This document shows, piece by piece, positions 45,854-56,592 of a stretch of DNA of 64,000 bases (position 1 is its first letter; each line of letters begins with the position of its first letter). The stretch covers positions 348,496,027-348,560,026 of the forward strand of contig NC_090439.1 in the NCBI RefSeq assembly GCF_031143425.1. Reading direction: 5' to 3'. Under the pieces are notes generated by a model. The model did no database searches, had not been told where the DNA came from, and worked only from the letters and a program-made list of their open reading frames with translations. Source of the stretch: Pleurodeles waltl (lineage: Eukaryota > Chordata > Amphibia > Caudata > Salamandridae). The translations under genes were made by a program, and so were the position numbers.

Positions 45854-47625
45854 TTAAGAAAATAAATTATTTACAATCTGTTGGCGCCTACGCACTCCAG
45901 CAGCCGTGTTTGGTTGTTGCAGGCCAGCATCCTCCTCTTCGTCGTCTTCAGGCATGTATGGGTCTGGTTCCAGGAGGGGAATGTTCCATTTTACACAAAT
46001 GTTGTGCAATATGGCACAAGTGAGTATGATCCTACAGACCATCTCTGGGGAATATAGTAGGCTACCGCCAGTGATGTCAAGGCAGCGGAACCTTGCCTTG
46101 AGAATCCCAAAGGTATGCCCGCTCTGCAGCAGTAGTCGGGTTCCCAAATGGTGTCATTAGCCATGGCTGGATGCCATACCCTGATCAGGTGAAAGAAAAA
46201 CACAGAATGGGATCATGTAGATGTAGCTGGCACTATTGAAAATACCTTTAATGGCAGTAGTTGTCTTGTGTTGTCTGTGACTCTTTTGTGTACTAATGTG
46301 ACAACCTATACTTGTAGGCTATACCATCTGCATTGTGTTTTTTCCTTGGCTGAGCAAGTGTTTGTCTGCTAACCGTTTGTCAGCAGTATGTTTTGGGATT
46401 TGCAATAGAGTGTGCCCTCCCTGGCATTGTGACTTGTGATACAGGTGTCCGTGTGTCTTCACTGAGGGTGAGATGATAGTTCAAAGTGTTGTTAACACGT
46501 TCATATCAAAGTACCCTGTACATCCCATCCCTTGAAACTAATTCAATGTATTAATGTAAAGGTTATTGTGAGACTTACAATTTGCAAGGTGACATTTAGG
46601 CAACCACACTCATTAATGTCTTAACATTAGGCTGTACAGTAGATTCCAATGTGTGACAGGTTCAATGGTGACTTAAGAAACATGGCTAGTGATGTGAGGA
46701 CCTCAGTGTGTTCCTGTCTAGATGTTGCTGTTGTGGTGTATGTGTTGTGTGTCCTAGAGGGTTGCTGTGCAGTGTGTATATAATTAGGTTTCTGTGCTTA
46801 CCAACAAGTAGTCCATTGCCATACCGTCCATCCTGGAAGTGTTGGTTGATGGTGCTGTGACGGAAGATGAATGAGTCATGTACACTCCCAGGATATTTAG
46901 CCACGATGTTGGTGATCAATCCCTGGTGATCGACTATGGCCTGCACGTTGATTGAATGTGTGTGCTTCCTGTTGCGGTAGAGGTGTTCTGTTGCAGCAGG
47001 TGTCACAAGGCGTACGTGTGTGCAGTCGATTGCACCAAGGACGTGTGGGAAGCCACTGATGGCGTAGAACCCCTGTTTAGTTTCCTGCTGCTTCTGCAGT
47101 GTGTTAGGGAAGCAGATGTGGAGGGGTGTCAGGCGAATGAAGGCATCCAGTACTTTTGGCAGAAACTTCGGAGAATGATGGTTGTGATATTCTGCCAACC
47201 AGGGCACCAGTTGTTTGAAACGAGCCACTTGCCAGCAGGTGAAGTACGCCAAACAGCTTTGTTTCTGTTGGGATAGTGCGGGGTGTCACTAAAGTGGGGG
47301 CCAACTGCTGTTCAATGTTTCGCAGCAGCAGCTGAATGGCCTGCCAGTTCAACCGGTACCTCTGTATGATGTCGTGTTCCCTGAGGCCATGCAGGGTTGT
47401 TCTTGGGTGGAATATCCTCTCCTGCCTTCTGCGCTGCCTTTGGGGTCCCTGCTGGTGTTGTTGTAGCTGCTGTTGTTGCTGCAGGGCTCTGCGTCTACGT
47501 GCACGCTGGATAAAGATCACCTCCATGTCTCCCTGTTGCTGCTCTTCTGCTCTGCTGCTCTGCTGCTCTGCTGCTCTGCTGTTTGTTCTGTGTATTCTGA
47601 TTAAATACAGGTGTGTTTGCCCCAT
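45854..47625 (-). pseudogene. H2 gene C: HARBI1-like transposase, dead
   Basis: Exon 1 is 47625-46802, with the Gln/Arg-rich N-terminus, NWQAIQLLLRNIEQQL, AIDCTH and YPGSVHDSFIFRH. One extra base near 47170 shifts the frame (SQPSFSE then the other frame). Removing that base would give the same phase-1 end as in H1. Exon 2, about 46185-45854, is damaged: the acceptor reads CAC in place of CAG, and a deletion of roughly 40 bases near 46118 removes the block with the catalytic Glu (RSIVERTFG in H1). It cannot be active. Confidence 0.83.
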
Positions 47626-47655
47626 TTTAACGCCTGCCCTGACCCAGGCGTTAAA

Positions 47656-47949
47656 AATTGCTCTAAAAGGCTTATTTAAGCTCAAAAAGTGATAAAGCAT
47701 ATAAACTACCACAAAGTATATGAATGGTGGAACATTTCATAACAGCACATTTTCTACTGCTCTGAAGCATTTCCTAGCTCATTAACCATTAATTTTGAGT
47801 ATAAATATCACCTGCTCGCTTGTATGCTAAAGTACGCCAAATGTTGTTTAAAACACTCCCCACGACCTTTAAACGCTGTTTTCATTGACTTCAATCCAGA
47901 TTCAAATATGAGCATTATCTGCCTTAGGGGTGCACGTATATCGCACTAA
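47656..47949. other. Short non-Harbinger spacer between H2 and H4
   Basis: About 290 A/T-rich bases that match nothing else in the window. TAA at 47947-47949 is the left target copy for H4. No gene seen. Confidence 0.5.
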
Positions 47950-50096
47950 GGCCCATATTTATACTTTTTGACGCAAAGCTGCGCCGGCGCAGTTTTGCAC
48001 CAAAAATTTTACCGCCGGCTAACGCCATTTCGATGCGCCGTGCGGGCGTAAAATTGATACTTTGACGCACGGCGGCGCAACCAACAGGTGGGAGTCATTT
48101 TTGTTTACGCACATCGCGGCGTCAAGTCGTAAAGGAAAACGACGTTAACGCGATGTAAATGACTGTGGGTCGATTTACGACAGCACAACCCGGAAAGCGC
48201 CGTTTTTTTTTACGCTATACCCACGAACACTGCCCTTTCAGCAGAGGAGAGCCAAAATGGATCCCAGATGCCACTACAGACCCCAGGAAGATGACAGCAG
48301 ACCAGGAACCAGCCAGGATGATCCATACAGGAACCAGGACATTTATAGAAAAAAAAGAAAGTGTTGCTTCAGTGCAGAGGAGCAGGAAATCCTGGTTAAA
48401 GAGGTGACGGAACACCAGCACCAACTGTTCATCACCTCTAATTTGCCAATCAGTAGGAGAGAGGCCATATGGCAACAAATTGTTGACAAGATCAACAGTG
48501 TGGCTGAAGTACGCAGGACAGTCACCGAGTGTAAGAAACGCTGGCATGACTGCAAACGTAGGACAAAGGAAAAAATGGCCAGGAACAGGAAGGCAGCACT
48601 GCAGACTGGAGGTGGGAGTCCAGCACACCAGGAGGCCCTGGACCACATGGAGGAGATGGTCGCAGCCGTCATCCCTGAGGAGATCGTCACAGGGATTCAA
48701 GGACAGGACAGCGCAGACTACCACGAGACAACGCACATGCAGTGTAAGTCGCATGGGGAATTATAATACAATAATGTTAACTGCAACCGGGGTAGGGAAT
48801 ACCTACTACACAATGCATGTAAGTCAGCATATATATGGAGTGGCATGGGTAAATGGGCACGGCGGGGGGGCATGCCCTGCACAGACAGAAGCTGGGGCAC
48901 AACATTACACAACACCAACAACAGTCCCATGGGGGCATCCTGTCATGACAACAATGGAGCTAAGGGAAAGCCTCGACAGGTGGGAAGGCCACTACGTCAA
49001 ACTTACATCCTGGCACTCGTCATCCAACATACCTCCTACATCAACTAGGTCCCTATCAGTAATCCAGTAGCCAAAACAACAACTGCAATGTAACTGCAAC
49101 AACAGTTGACACTACCACCTCTGATCTCTGTGCAGCTATAGTAGCCAATGGCAGTAATCTCCCCATGGAACATACATACCTAAATTATGGGGTGAGGATG
49201 ACATCTGCAACAATCTCCAGAAATAAGACAAAGGCACCAGTACACTCAAATGTCAATGCCCATAGTTGACACATACATCAGCCAAAGTAAACAGCAATAG
49301 GAGCCACACAGCACTAAGGACACACACATGCTGCATATTTCAGGGTCCTTCACGTGCCTGGCTAACAAGGCAACATCACAAATGTCATACTGCTCAGACA
49401 ACAACATTGAGGAGGGGACACATGCAACTGGTCACTGAAATACACCTGCACAGTCAGAGGACCAAATAGGACATTGATACTATAAACAGGGCAATCAAAT
49501 TAAACACACATTACCCAACATCAGCTGGAAACATTAACAATGTCTACATCCATATCACATCGTAACATTGCCATGCATAGGATATACCACATAACAATTA
49601 CAATTAGGTCAATGTGAACAATCAGAGATTGGGGCAGGTCCTGAGAGGCAAGTGTGCTGCCAGGGCAATCACAACACCCACAGCCAGTGAAAGGTCTCAC
49701 CATAAGAATAGATATACACGGAGGGTCGAGTAGGACAAAAAGATGGCTATTCCCTATTTGGTACAAAGCAATACCTAGAGGCGATTAGGCAGACAAGTCT
49801 GATAACTCTATATCATCCATGTGACACACAGGTGGGCCATAGGCCTATAACAATGCCCATATGAAGGACAGCAGATACCAATACCAAACAAGATCACAAA
49901 GTAAATTAATCCAAAGGCTTGCATGTTACGGCAAAATTGTCACAACACAGACACACTAATTGTACCCTGTTTCATTGCAGAGGAACATGGATCTCCTGCC
50001 GATATGCCTGTCCCTGATTTCCCTGATGACATGGATGACGAGCCCATAAACATTCCCCAGGAGACTATCCAAAAGGTCCTTGAAACCCTCCAGACC
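47950..50096 (+). mobile_element. H4: 5' part of a third Harbinger element
   Basis: Starts GGCCCATATTTATACTTTTT after TAA and follows H1 from 22478: palindromic subterminal block, gene A exon 1, intron and the beginning of exon 2. It breaks at about 50096, where unrelated sequence with CCGGGAC repeats begins. The right half is missing. Confidence 0.8.
48257..50096 (+). pseudogene. H4 gene A: Myb/SANT-like protein, exon 1 intact, exon 2 truncated
   Basis: Exon 1 is 48257-48743 with no stop; it has FSAEEQEILVKEVTEHQ, REAIWQQIVDKI and KKRWHDCKRRTKEKMARN. The Trp codon in REAIWQQ is intact where H1 has TGA. Donor GTAAGT follows, and acceptor TTCATTGCAG ends at 49980; the phase-1 join is the same as in H1. 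Exon 2 reads into PDFPDDMDDEPINIPQ and is cut off after LETLQTP at about 50096, then hits a stop. The intron (48744-49980) contains no other gene and parallels the H1 intron. Confidence 0.82.
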
Positions 50097-50970
50097 CCCA
50101 TATTTTGAGGAGCAAAAACCGGGACATGTCACACATAAAAGAAGGACAAACGACTTTATACTCACTTTTATATCTGGCCTGTCCCGTTTTTTTGCGTAGC
50201 TTTGTGAATGTGTGCCTATACATGTGTGTGTGTATATACACACACACACATATATCTACAAACACACACACGCACACACACACGACTACGTATATAAATT
50301 TAGCTATGACTTGTCCTCCCACCCTGCACCCGCAACCCGCCCCCCACCCACCTCTCTCTGATCCCCAGTCCGTCTCTCTGCTGGGAGCAGACAGGGCACT
50401 GTGTTTCTTGACAGGAAAAGATAAATTACTTAAATTATTGCACACTTTGTAGGCCTGTTAAAGGAGAGCATACCTTCAATTTATGTTTCCCTAGATAATC
50501 TGACCTTTGTCCTCAAAACCAGGACATTTATGTAATGATCTGACCTTTCTCCCAAAAACCAGGACATTTATTTCAAATTAAGAGAAACGTCGGGACACCG
50601 GGACAGTCCTCTAAAAACCGGGACTGTCCGGGGAAATCCGGGACTTCTGGTCCCCCTACGCATGGGTCATGGCTGCCATGCAAGGCGAAGGAGTGACAAA
50701 AAAAAAACATGTCACCAGCGCTCCAATACCGCAGATCGAGTTTGTGCTGTTGGCGCTGTTCGCACCATGGCTGCCATGGAGCGCGATGCAAGGGGGAGAG
50801 ACAAAAGGAAAAAGTAGTCGCCCACCCTGAAACATATCGCCAATCGTGGAATTATCCATGTAACATGGTCAGTCAGCCTGGTGGTAACAAAACTGCCCCA
50901 AAGCAGGACAAAGGTAATGCATTTACAAATGTCATCAAGGGATTTTTGCAAGGCAAGCCCAGAAACAAAT
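50097..50970. repeat. Repeat patch: CCGGGAC-rich element and dinucleotide microsatellite
   Basis: AAACCGGGACATGTC at 50116 and GGGACAGTCC, AACCGGGACTGTCCGGGGAA and GTCCCCCTA at 50590-50660 form scattered inverted copies of the GTCCCGG word, as in a vertebrate non-autonomous DNA element. A TG/CA microsatellite lies at 50222-50285. The rest to 50970 has no recognisable gene. Confidence 0.45.
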
Positions 50971-50999
50971 GAAAGTGATGGGCGTGAGGTGGGCGTGGT

Positions 51000-53157
51000 T
51001 AAAAGCCCACAATGCTTAGGTCAACTTAAAAACAGACTGATTTAATAGGAATTTAGATACCATATGGAAAAAACCCACCAGAGGGTTCCAGAGACATAGA
51101 TTTTATAAACAAAAATGAATAGTAGATTTTATAAGCAAAAATGAATGTCAATGAGGTTGGTTAGAAGTATTTGAGGTGAGCAACTCCAGCAGGGCTCTAG
51201 TTAGGGGGACCAGAAAGGTCCTCAAGGACAGTTACCTTTACAGGAGATGCAGTAATTCAGCAGTTCAACTTACTTTATCCACATTGCAATGACTCCTATG
51301 GAATGGTCCTGATACAAGGGCTGGAGGAACTTGAATATGCTCTTTGGATGCTGTGGATGCAACTCAGTTCACGGACATCTTCCTGAAAGGATGCCTCAGA
51401 CCACAAAGATGGTGAGGGTGTTCTGGTTTCAAGGTCGACACCCCACAGAGTACTGTCCAGTCTGACCAAAATCCAGTCATCAATGGACCACCAGTCACCC
51501 ATTCTTATGGAATACAGACCAATCCTTCCTGAGTCACTTTCTGAGCGTCCCAGCAACTCTCTGACAGCATTCCCACGCTTATGAAACTCAGATGCAATTC
51601 TATGCATTGAGTCTTGGTCCTCTTTGCTGCACGGCGGCAGTGGTGGTGGCTTGAAGACTTTGGGCTACCAACTTGCCCCAGCAAGCTTCTTCAGCTGTTG
51701 TGTCCCTGTGCTTTAAACAGGAGGACAGTCAGCTGGCCCTTGGAGTTCTCTTGGCTTGACTGGGCTCTGCAGACTTCTTCTCCTTGAGCAGAAGAGGACA
51801 GGCACAGTCCCTCTCTTCGCTAGCCACTAAGGGCAGCAGGTGCAGTCCTCTTCAGTGTAGCCTGTCTTTGCTGGTCCCTTGAAGCAGCAGACAAGAAGTC
51901 CTTATTCGTTCTTTCTTCCAAGTCGGTCGAGATCTGAGGTCTGGGTGGCAGGGGTGCCCTAATTATTTTCAGAAAGTGCCCTCAGGGTAGAATGCAGCTG
52001 TTAGCCGATGGGATATGAGGTTCCCTCCCTCCTGATGACCAATTTCTGGCCATTCTAGGATGTACCAATCTGCCCACTACCAAAATAGCTAGACCCCTCT
52101 CTCAACACTCAAAGCTCCCTAGCCCATCCCCAGAGTGAAGCTACCGAGCGTCTACACACCCCTGGGAAAACCCTGTTTGGCAACTGGCTTCTCCTCTCCT
52201 GTCCCCAGAGCCAGCCTGTCTGCCCAAACAATAGGGTGCTCCTCTCCTAAGTGTTACCCATTTGCCCTTCAAAGACAGTTTCTTTTTTCAATCTCGCCTT
52301 TTTGGCTAACACCCAAGTGGTTTCCTGCAGAAGGGAGTAACTCCCATATGTCCGCACCTGGGCATAGTTAGCACTTCTCCACGGGAGGGCTGAAAGCTGT
52401 CTGTAGAAGAAACCCCTTATACATCAGTAAACGGGCACTGGAAACCTTATGAAATGAATCTGGTAACTTCTAAAGTTGCACTTTGCCCACTAGTGGCAAT
52501 ACATTCAGCTTAACCATTAAATCGCATTTAATGCACTGACTCTTTTGATACCAAACAGTTCCAGCCTTAGTAGTCCTGTTCAAAAGTTAGCAGGGTCCCA
52601 GCTTGTAACTCTGCACTTACCACTGTGGCTACTAGCCTTTCTACAGTATAAACAACAATTTAGGTTTTTTACTGCATGAACATGTAAAAGTGCATGTTTT
52701 ACTTTTTAATATACACTACCCTGACTGAGGGCTCATTAGGCCTGCCATAGGGGTGACTTACATACATTAAACAGGGGGACTTGAGCTTTGCCATTACCTT
52801 AAACGGCAAAGTCGAGATATTCATTTTAAACTCTCCTTCCAGTCTGCAGTTGTAGACTGGGAGCCATGTTTCATCTTGTACCATTCAGGGTGGCCCAACA
52901 AGTGCTGCAGTCCGTGGGAGACACTCTAACTTACAGACCTGGGTATTCCCCGCATCATATACTAGGGACTTACAAGTAAATTAGGCTATGCCAATTGAGG
53001 GCAATCCATTTAAACATGCTCCATTTTAGTGTCAGAACACCTGCAGTGAATACTGTTTAGTAGGGCTCAGGGCATTTCAGAGCCATTACACCAGTACCTA
53101 GTAGTCAAAATGGGGCAAAATGTTGGATTAATCCTGCAAAAAGCCTGTTTCCTTACA
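51000..53157 (-). repeat. Ty3-type LTR, minus orientation (boundaries approximate)
   Basis: Read on the minus strand it begins TGTAAGGAAACAGGC at 53157, like the Gmr1-type LTR start. It shares AACCCTCTGG words near 51080 with the LTR remnant near 63610. It holds no gene; the low-coordinate end was not located exactly. Confidence 0.5.
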
Positions 53158-54229
53158 CATATACAACATTTTCAGGGTCAGAGCACATGTACTGAGTCCT
53201 GTTTAGGAGGGGTCAGGGCATTTCAGATCCACACCGCAAGTACCTACTAGTCGAAAACGGGCAAAAAGTGAGGGGTAAACTTGCAAAATGCCTCCAGCTA
53301 TTATGCCCAGGAAAACTTAACCAGACTTTTGGTAAATCTCCTTGACAACTCAACGACAAAGGATGTAGGGCAACTGGCTGACATTACTGGACCTACTCTA
53401 CCTTAGATTCTTCTGACAGGGTCATTCCCACTGCGGAGTTGGCCTGCCTCAGCTATGATAGGCCCCAAATTTAATTGGGCCTTGGATAGGATTGTGTCTC
53501 TAAAAAACTTTCCTTCACCCTCTACTTGGGACTATGAGGTACCTGCCCCACCTAGCCCTATCTTAGAGAGGGCAACATCTAGTTCATCCAAAGAGGTCAC
53601 CCAACACTTGAGTAACCCCATCATGACAAACAGGGACAGGGGACCTACTTTACTCCCTTTAATGGAGTCTGACTCCCATGCCAAGGATAGTGCTGCCACC
53701 AAGGCAAGAACTGAACAGAGTCTACTGACAGCAGTAAGTGGCCAGAACTACAACCTAAGCTCTCCACTGACAGGTGGATGGGCTATCTTAGAGGCTACTG
53801 TGAGTTATTGTGGCCTCTCCAATTTTCAGATTCGGGGGCTACTACCTCCCGGTGGAAGAAACCCTATCTCCTCCCTTTCATCTCTCAGCTCAGTGGGGAC
53901 TCCTTGATTCTGTGCAGTGTCCTGACTCTCCAGGACTTCTTGGGGGACAGGAAGGACCTCACTAGGGCCGTCTTGGGTCCCTGCCCTACCTGGGTAGGTT
54001 GCCCCAGGCTTCCTGGGTCTCTAACTAAGAGTGGTCTTTGTTTCCCACCCTTACCTCTTTTCTGGGACCTACATCTCCTAACTATAGGGACAGGACCTCC
54101 ATGTACCTTGGGACTGCCAGTGCAACTGATGGTCCAAGACACCTCTGCACCCGGCCTCCCCAGACTGAGAAGAAGAGGACCACAGGTTCCGCTACATCCC
54201 GAGCATCGCAAGAGCTGAACTCCCTTGTT
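53158..54229. other. Unassigned LTR-like or internal retroelement sequence
   Basis: 53165-53300 resembles 53025-53150 (shared AGGGCATTTCAGA and CAAGTACCTACTAGTC-type words), suggesting one LTR inserted next to or into another copy of its own family. From 53455 two overlapping open frames of about 150 codons have no domain I recognise and show a Pro/Ser-rich, LTR-like composition; I do not call them genes. Confidence 0.4.
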
Positions 54230-54541
54230 GGTTCACCTGAACTGATCCCCCAGTCCCTCACTGCAGTATCTTTCTGACTGGACCTATCCCCAATGACTCC
54301 AATGGGGCACCCAACGCTGAACTACACCGCTGCACTGGGCCAACCGAGGAGACCAGTTGGTCTGGTCTAAGACCGTGCCCTATACTCACCTTAAGTCTGG
54401 AAGATTGGTCCTCTAAGTTGCTGTGGAGTACCTGTTTGTCATAAATGTTTTCTCTCACATAGGGTATGATTGCAGCTTCAGAAAATTGCACCATGTTGAC
54501 TTTTCAAAACTGTGATAATTCCTATTGCAAAATTTACCTAG
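54230..54541 (+). repeat. Gmr1-type LTR fragment, left part, split by family X
   Basis: Plus-strand LTR-like sequence interrupted at GTGCA (54541-54545), with its right part resuming at 59131. Assignment rests on the continuity with 59131-59410, whose end is clearly a Gmr1-type LTR end. Confidence 0.45.
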
Positions 54542-54828
54542 TGCATGTAGGAGGCTGGCCTGGCTTATAGTGGGTACCTGATGGTACTTACACTTTGTGG
54601 CAGATCCAGTTATCCCTTATTAGTAGATTAGTAGTGTTCTAGCAGCTTAGGCTGATTGAGGTAGCTATAGTAGAGCAGCTTAGGCTGAACTAGGAGACAT
54701 GCAAAGCTCCTACTATACCACTTATATCATATAGCCCTATATCATAAGAATCACAATATGCAGAGTTACTAAAAAATAAAGGTACTTTATTTTAGTGACA
54801 ATGTGGCAAAAATATATCAGAGGATATA

Positions 54829-55457
54829 GGGGGTCATTCTGACCCTGGCGGTCACCGACCGCCAGGGCCAACGACCGCGGAAGCACCGCCAACAGGCTGG
54901 CGGTGCTTCCATGGGCATTCTGACCGCGGCGGTACAGCCGCGGTCAGAAACGGGAAACCGGCGGTGTCCCGCCGGTTTCCCGCTGCCCCAGGGAATCCTC
55001 CACGGCGGCGCTGCTTGCAGCGCCACCATGGGGATTCCGACCCCCTTACCGCCATCCTGTTCCTGGCGGTTTTCACCGCCAGGAACAGGATGGCGGTAAC
55101 GGGTGTCGTGGGGCCCCTGGGGGCCCCTGCAGTGCCCATGCCAATGGCATGGGCACTGCAGGGGCCCCCTAACAGGGCCCCACATTGATTTTCAGTGTCT
55201 GCCAAGCAGACACTGAAAATCGCAACGGGTGCCACTGCACCCGTCGCACGCCTTCAACTCCGCCGGCTCCATTCGGAGCAGGCTTCCTCGTTGAAGGCGC
55301 TTTCCCGCTGGGCTGGCGGGCGGCCTTCTGGCGGTCGCCCGCCAGCCCAGCGGGAAAGCCAGAATGCCCGCCGCGGTCATTTGACCGCGGTGCAGTCATT
55401 CGCCGGCTCCCGCCGGGCGTGCGGTTACCGCCACCGGCGGGAGTCGGAATGACCCCC
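54829..55457. mobile_element. GC-rich palindromic MITE with GGGGGTCATTC ends
   Basis: Starts GGGGGTCATTCTGACC and ends GGAATGACCCCC; ATA flanks both sides (54826-54828 and 55458-55460). The inside is built of GC-rich inverted segments such as GGCGGTGTCCCGCCGG and CAGGAACAGG/CCTGTTCCTG. The long frames on both strands come from these palindromes and are not genes. The three-base duplication suggests a PIF/Harbinger-type partner, but the ends differ from H1. Confidence 0.78.
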
Positions 55458-55681
55458 ATACTCCCCTAGGAGGTAAGTAAAATACACAACATATACATGC
55501 AAACCAAAATCAGGTAAGTAAACAGTTAGAAAATTAGTGCAAACACTGTAGAATACAATAGGATGCAATAGGCCTAGGGGCAACACAAACCATATACTAA
55601 GAAAGTGGAATGCGAACCACTTAGGGACCCCTGGCCTAGTGTAATGGGTAGAGGGTTGCTGGGAGTGTAGAAAAACACTGA

Positions 55682-56592
55682 GGGCCATATTTATACTTTT
55701 TGACGCACGACTGCACCAACGCAGTTGTGCGTCAAAAATGTTAACGCCGGCTAACGCCATTCCAAAGCGCCATGCGGGCGCCTTATTTATGTAATGACGT
55801 TAGCCGGCGGAGCTGTCTGGTGTGCGTCAAAAAAAATGACCCACACCAGGCAGCGCCGGCGTAGGGGAAAATGGAGCTTGGGCGTCAAAAAATGGGGCAA
55901 GTCGGTCTGAGGCAAAAAATCTGCCTCAACCCGATTAGCGCCATTTTTTTTTACTCCCACCCTCCATTGACATGACTCCTGTCTTAGCAAAGACAGAAGT
56001 CATGCCCCCTTGCCCAATGGCCATGCCCAGGGGACTCCTGTCCCCTGGGCATGGTCAATGGGCATAGTGGTATGTAGGGGGGCACAAATCAGGCCCCCCT
56101 ATGCCACAATAAAATTAATAAAAAAATACTTACCTGAACTTACCTTAAGTTCCCTAGGATGGGTCCCTCCATCCTTGGGCGTCCTCCTGGGGTGGGCAAG
56201 GGTGGCAGGGGGTGTCCCTGGGGGCATGGGAGGGCACCTCTGGGCTCCTTCCGAGCCCACAGGTCCCTTAACGCCTGCCCTGACCAGGCGTTAAGAAATG
56301 ACGCAAAAGCGGCTGGACGTCATTTTATTTGACCCGCCCACTCCCGTGCGCCATTTTTGCACAGGAGTTTAAATAAGGCGCACATGCCTTGGAGTCATTT
56401 TTTAGATGGGAACGCCTACCTTGCATATCATTAACGCAAGGTAGGTGTCCACGCGAAAAAATTACGCAAACTCCAAGATCTTTGGCGCTAGACGGGTCTA
56501 ACGCCAAAGTATAAATATGGAGTTAGCTTTGCGTCGGATTTGCGTAAAAAAAACGACGCAATTCCGGCGCAAACAGAGTATAAATATGCCCC
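55682..56592. mobile_element. 911-bp MITE sharing both ends with H1
   Basis: Left end GGGCCATATTTATACTTTTT and the GCCGGCTAACGCCATTCC block match H1's left end. From about 56268 it follows H1's right end: GCCTGCCCTGACCAGGC, GGAACGCCTACCTTGCATAT, and ATAAATATGCCCC. TGA (55679-55681) and TAA (56593-56595) flank it; the family X copy at 5288-8242 shows TGA at the empty site. It is non-coding and most simply a shortened relative moved by an H1-like transposase. Confidence 0.85.

Larger units (their letters stand above)
41036..47655. mobile_element. H2: partial second Harbinger element, both ends missing
   Basis: From about 41130 the sequence follows H1 from about 28690 onward: gene B intron, gene B exon 1, palindromic block, gene-poor region and gene C. 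It leaves H1 at about 47655, just after GCCTGCCCTGACCCAGGCG, so it lacks the right terminal repeat. The left part (gene A, gene B exon 2) is absent at the ERV edge; sequence left of the ERV does not continue the same element in an obvious way. Confidence 0.78.

Noticed and set aside
8243..47655. H3 and H2 as two halves of one Harbinger element split by the ERV
   Set aside because: Both halves contain gene B exon 1 (11426-11706 and 41829-42114), so they must come from at least two elements.
50219..50285. Alternating TG/CA tract as a functional Z-DNA control site
   Set aside because: A short imperfect microsatellite in repeat-rich DNA with no neighbouring gene; ordinary slippage explains it.
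53455..54277. Two overlapping frames of about 150 codons that could be a gag
   Set aside because: No zinc knuckle, capsid motif or homologous copy in the window; the sequence reads like LTR or leader DNA.
54852..55469. Several overlapping Arg/Pro/Gly-rich frames on both strands
   Set aside because: All lie within the GC-rich palindromic MITE; open frames arise from base composition and inverted repeats.
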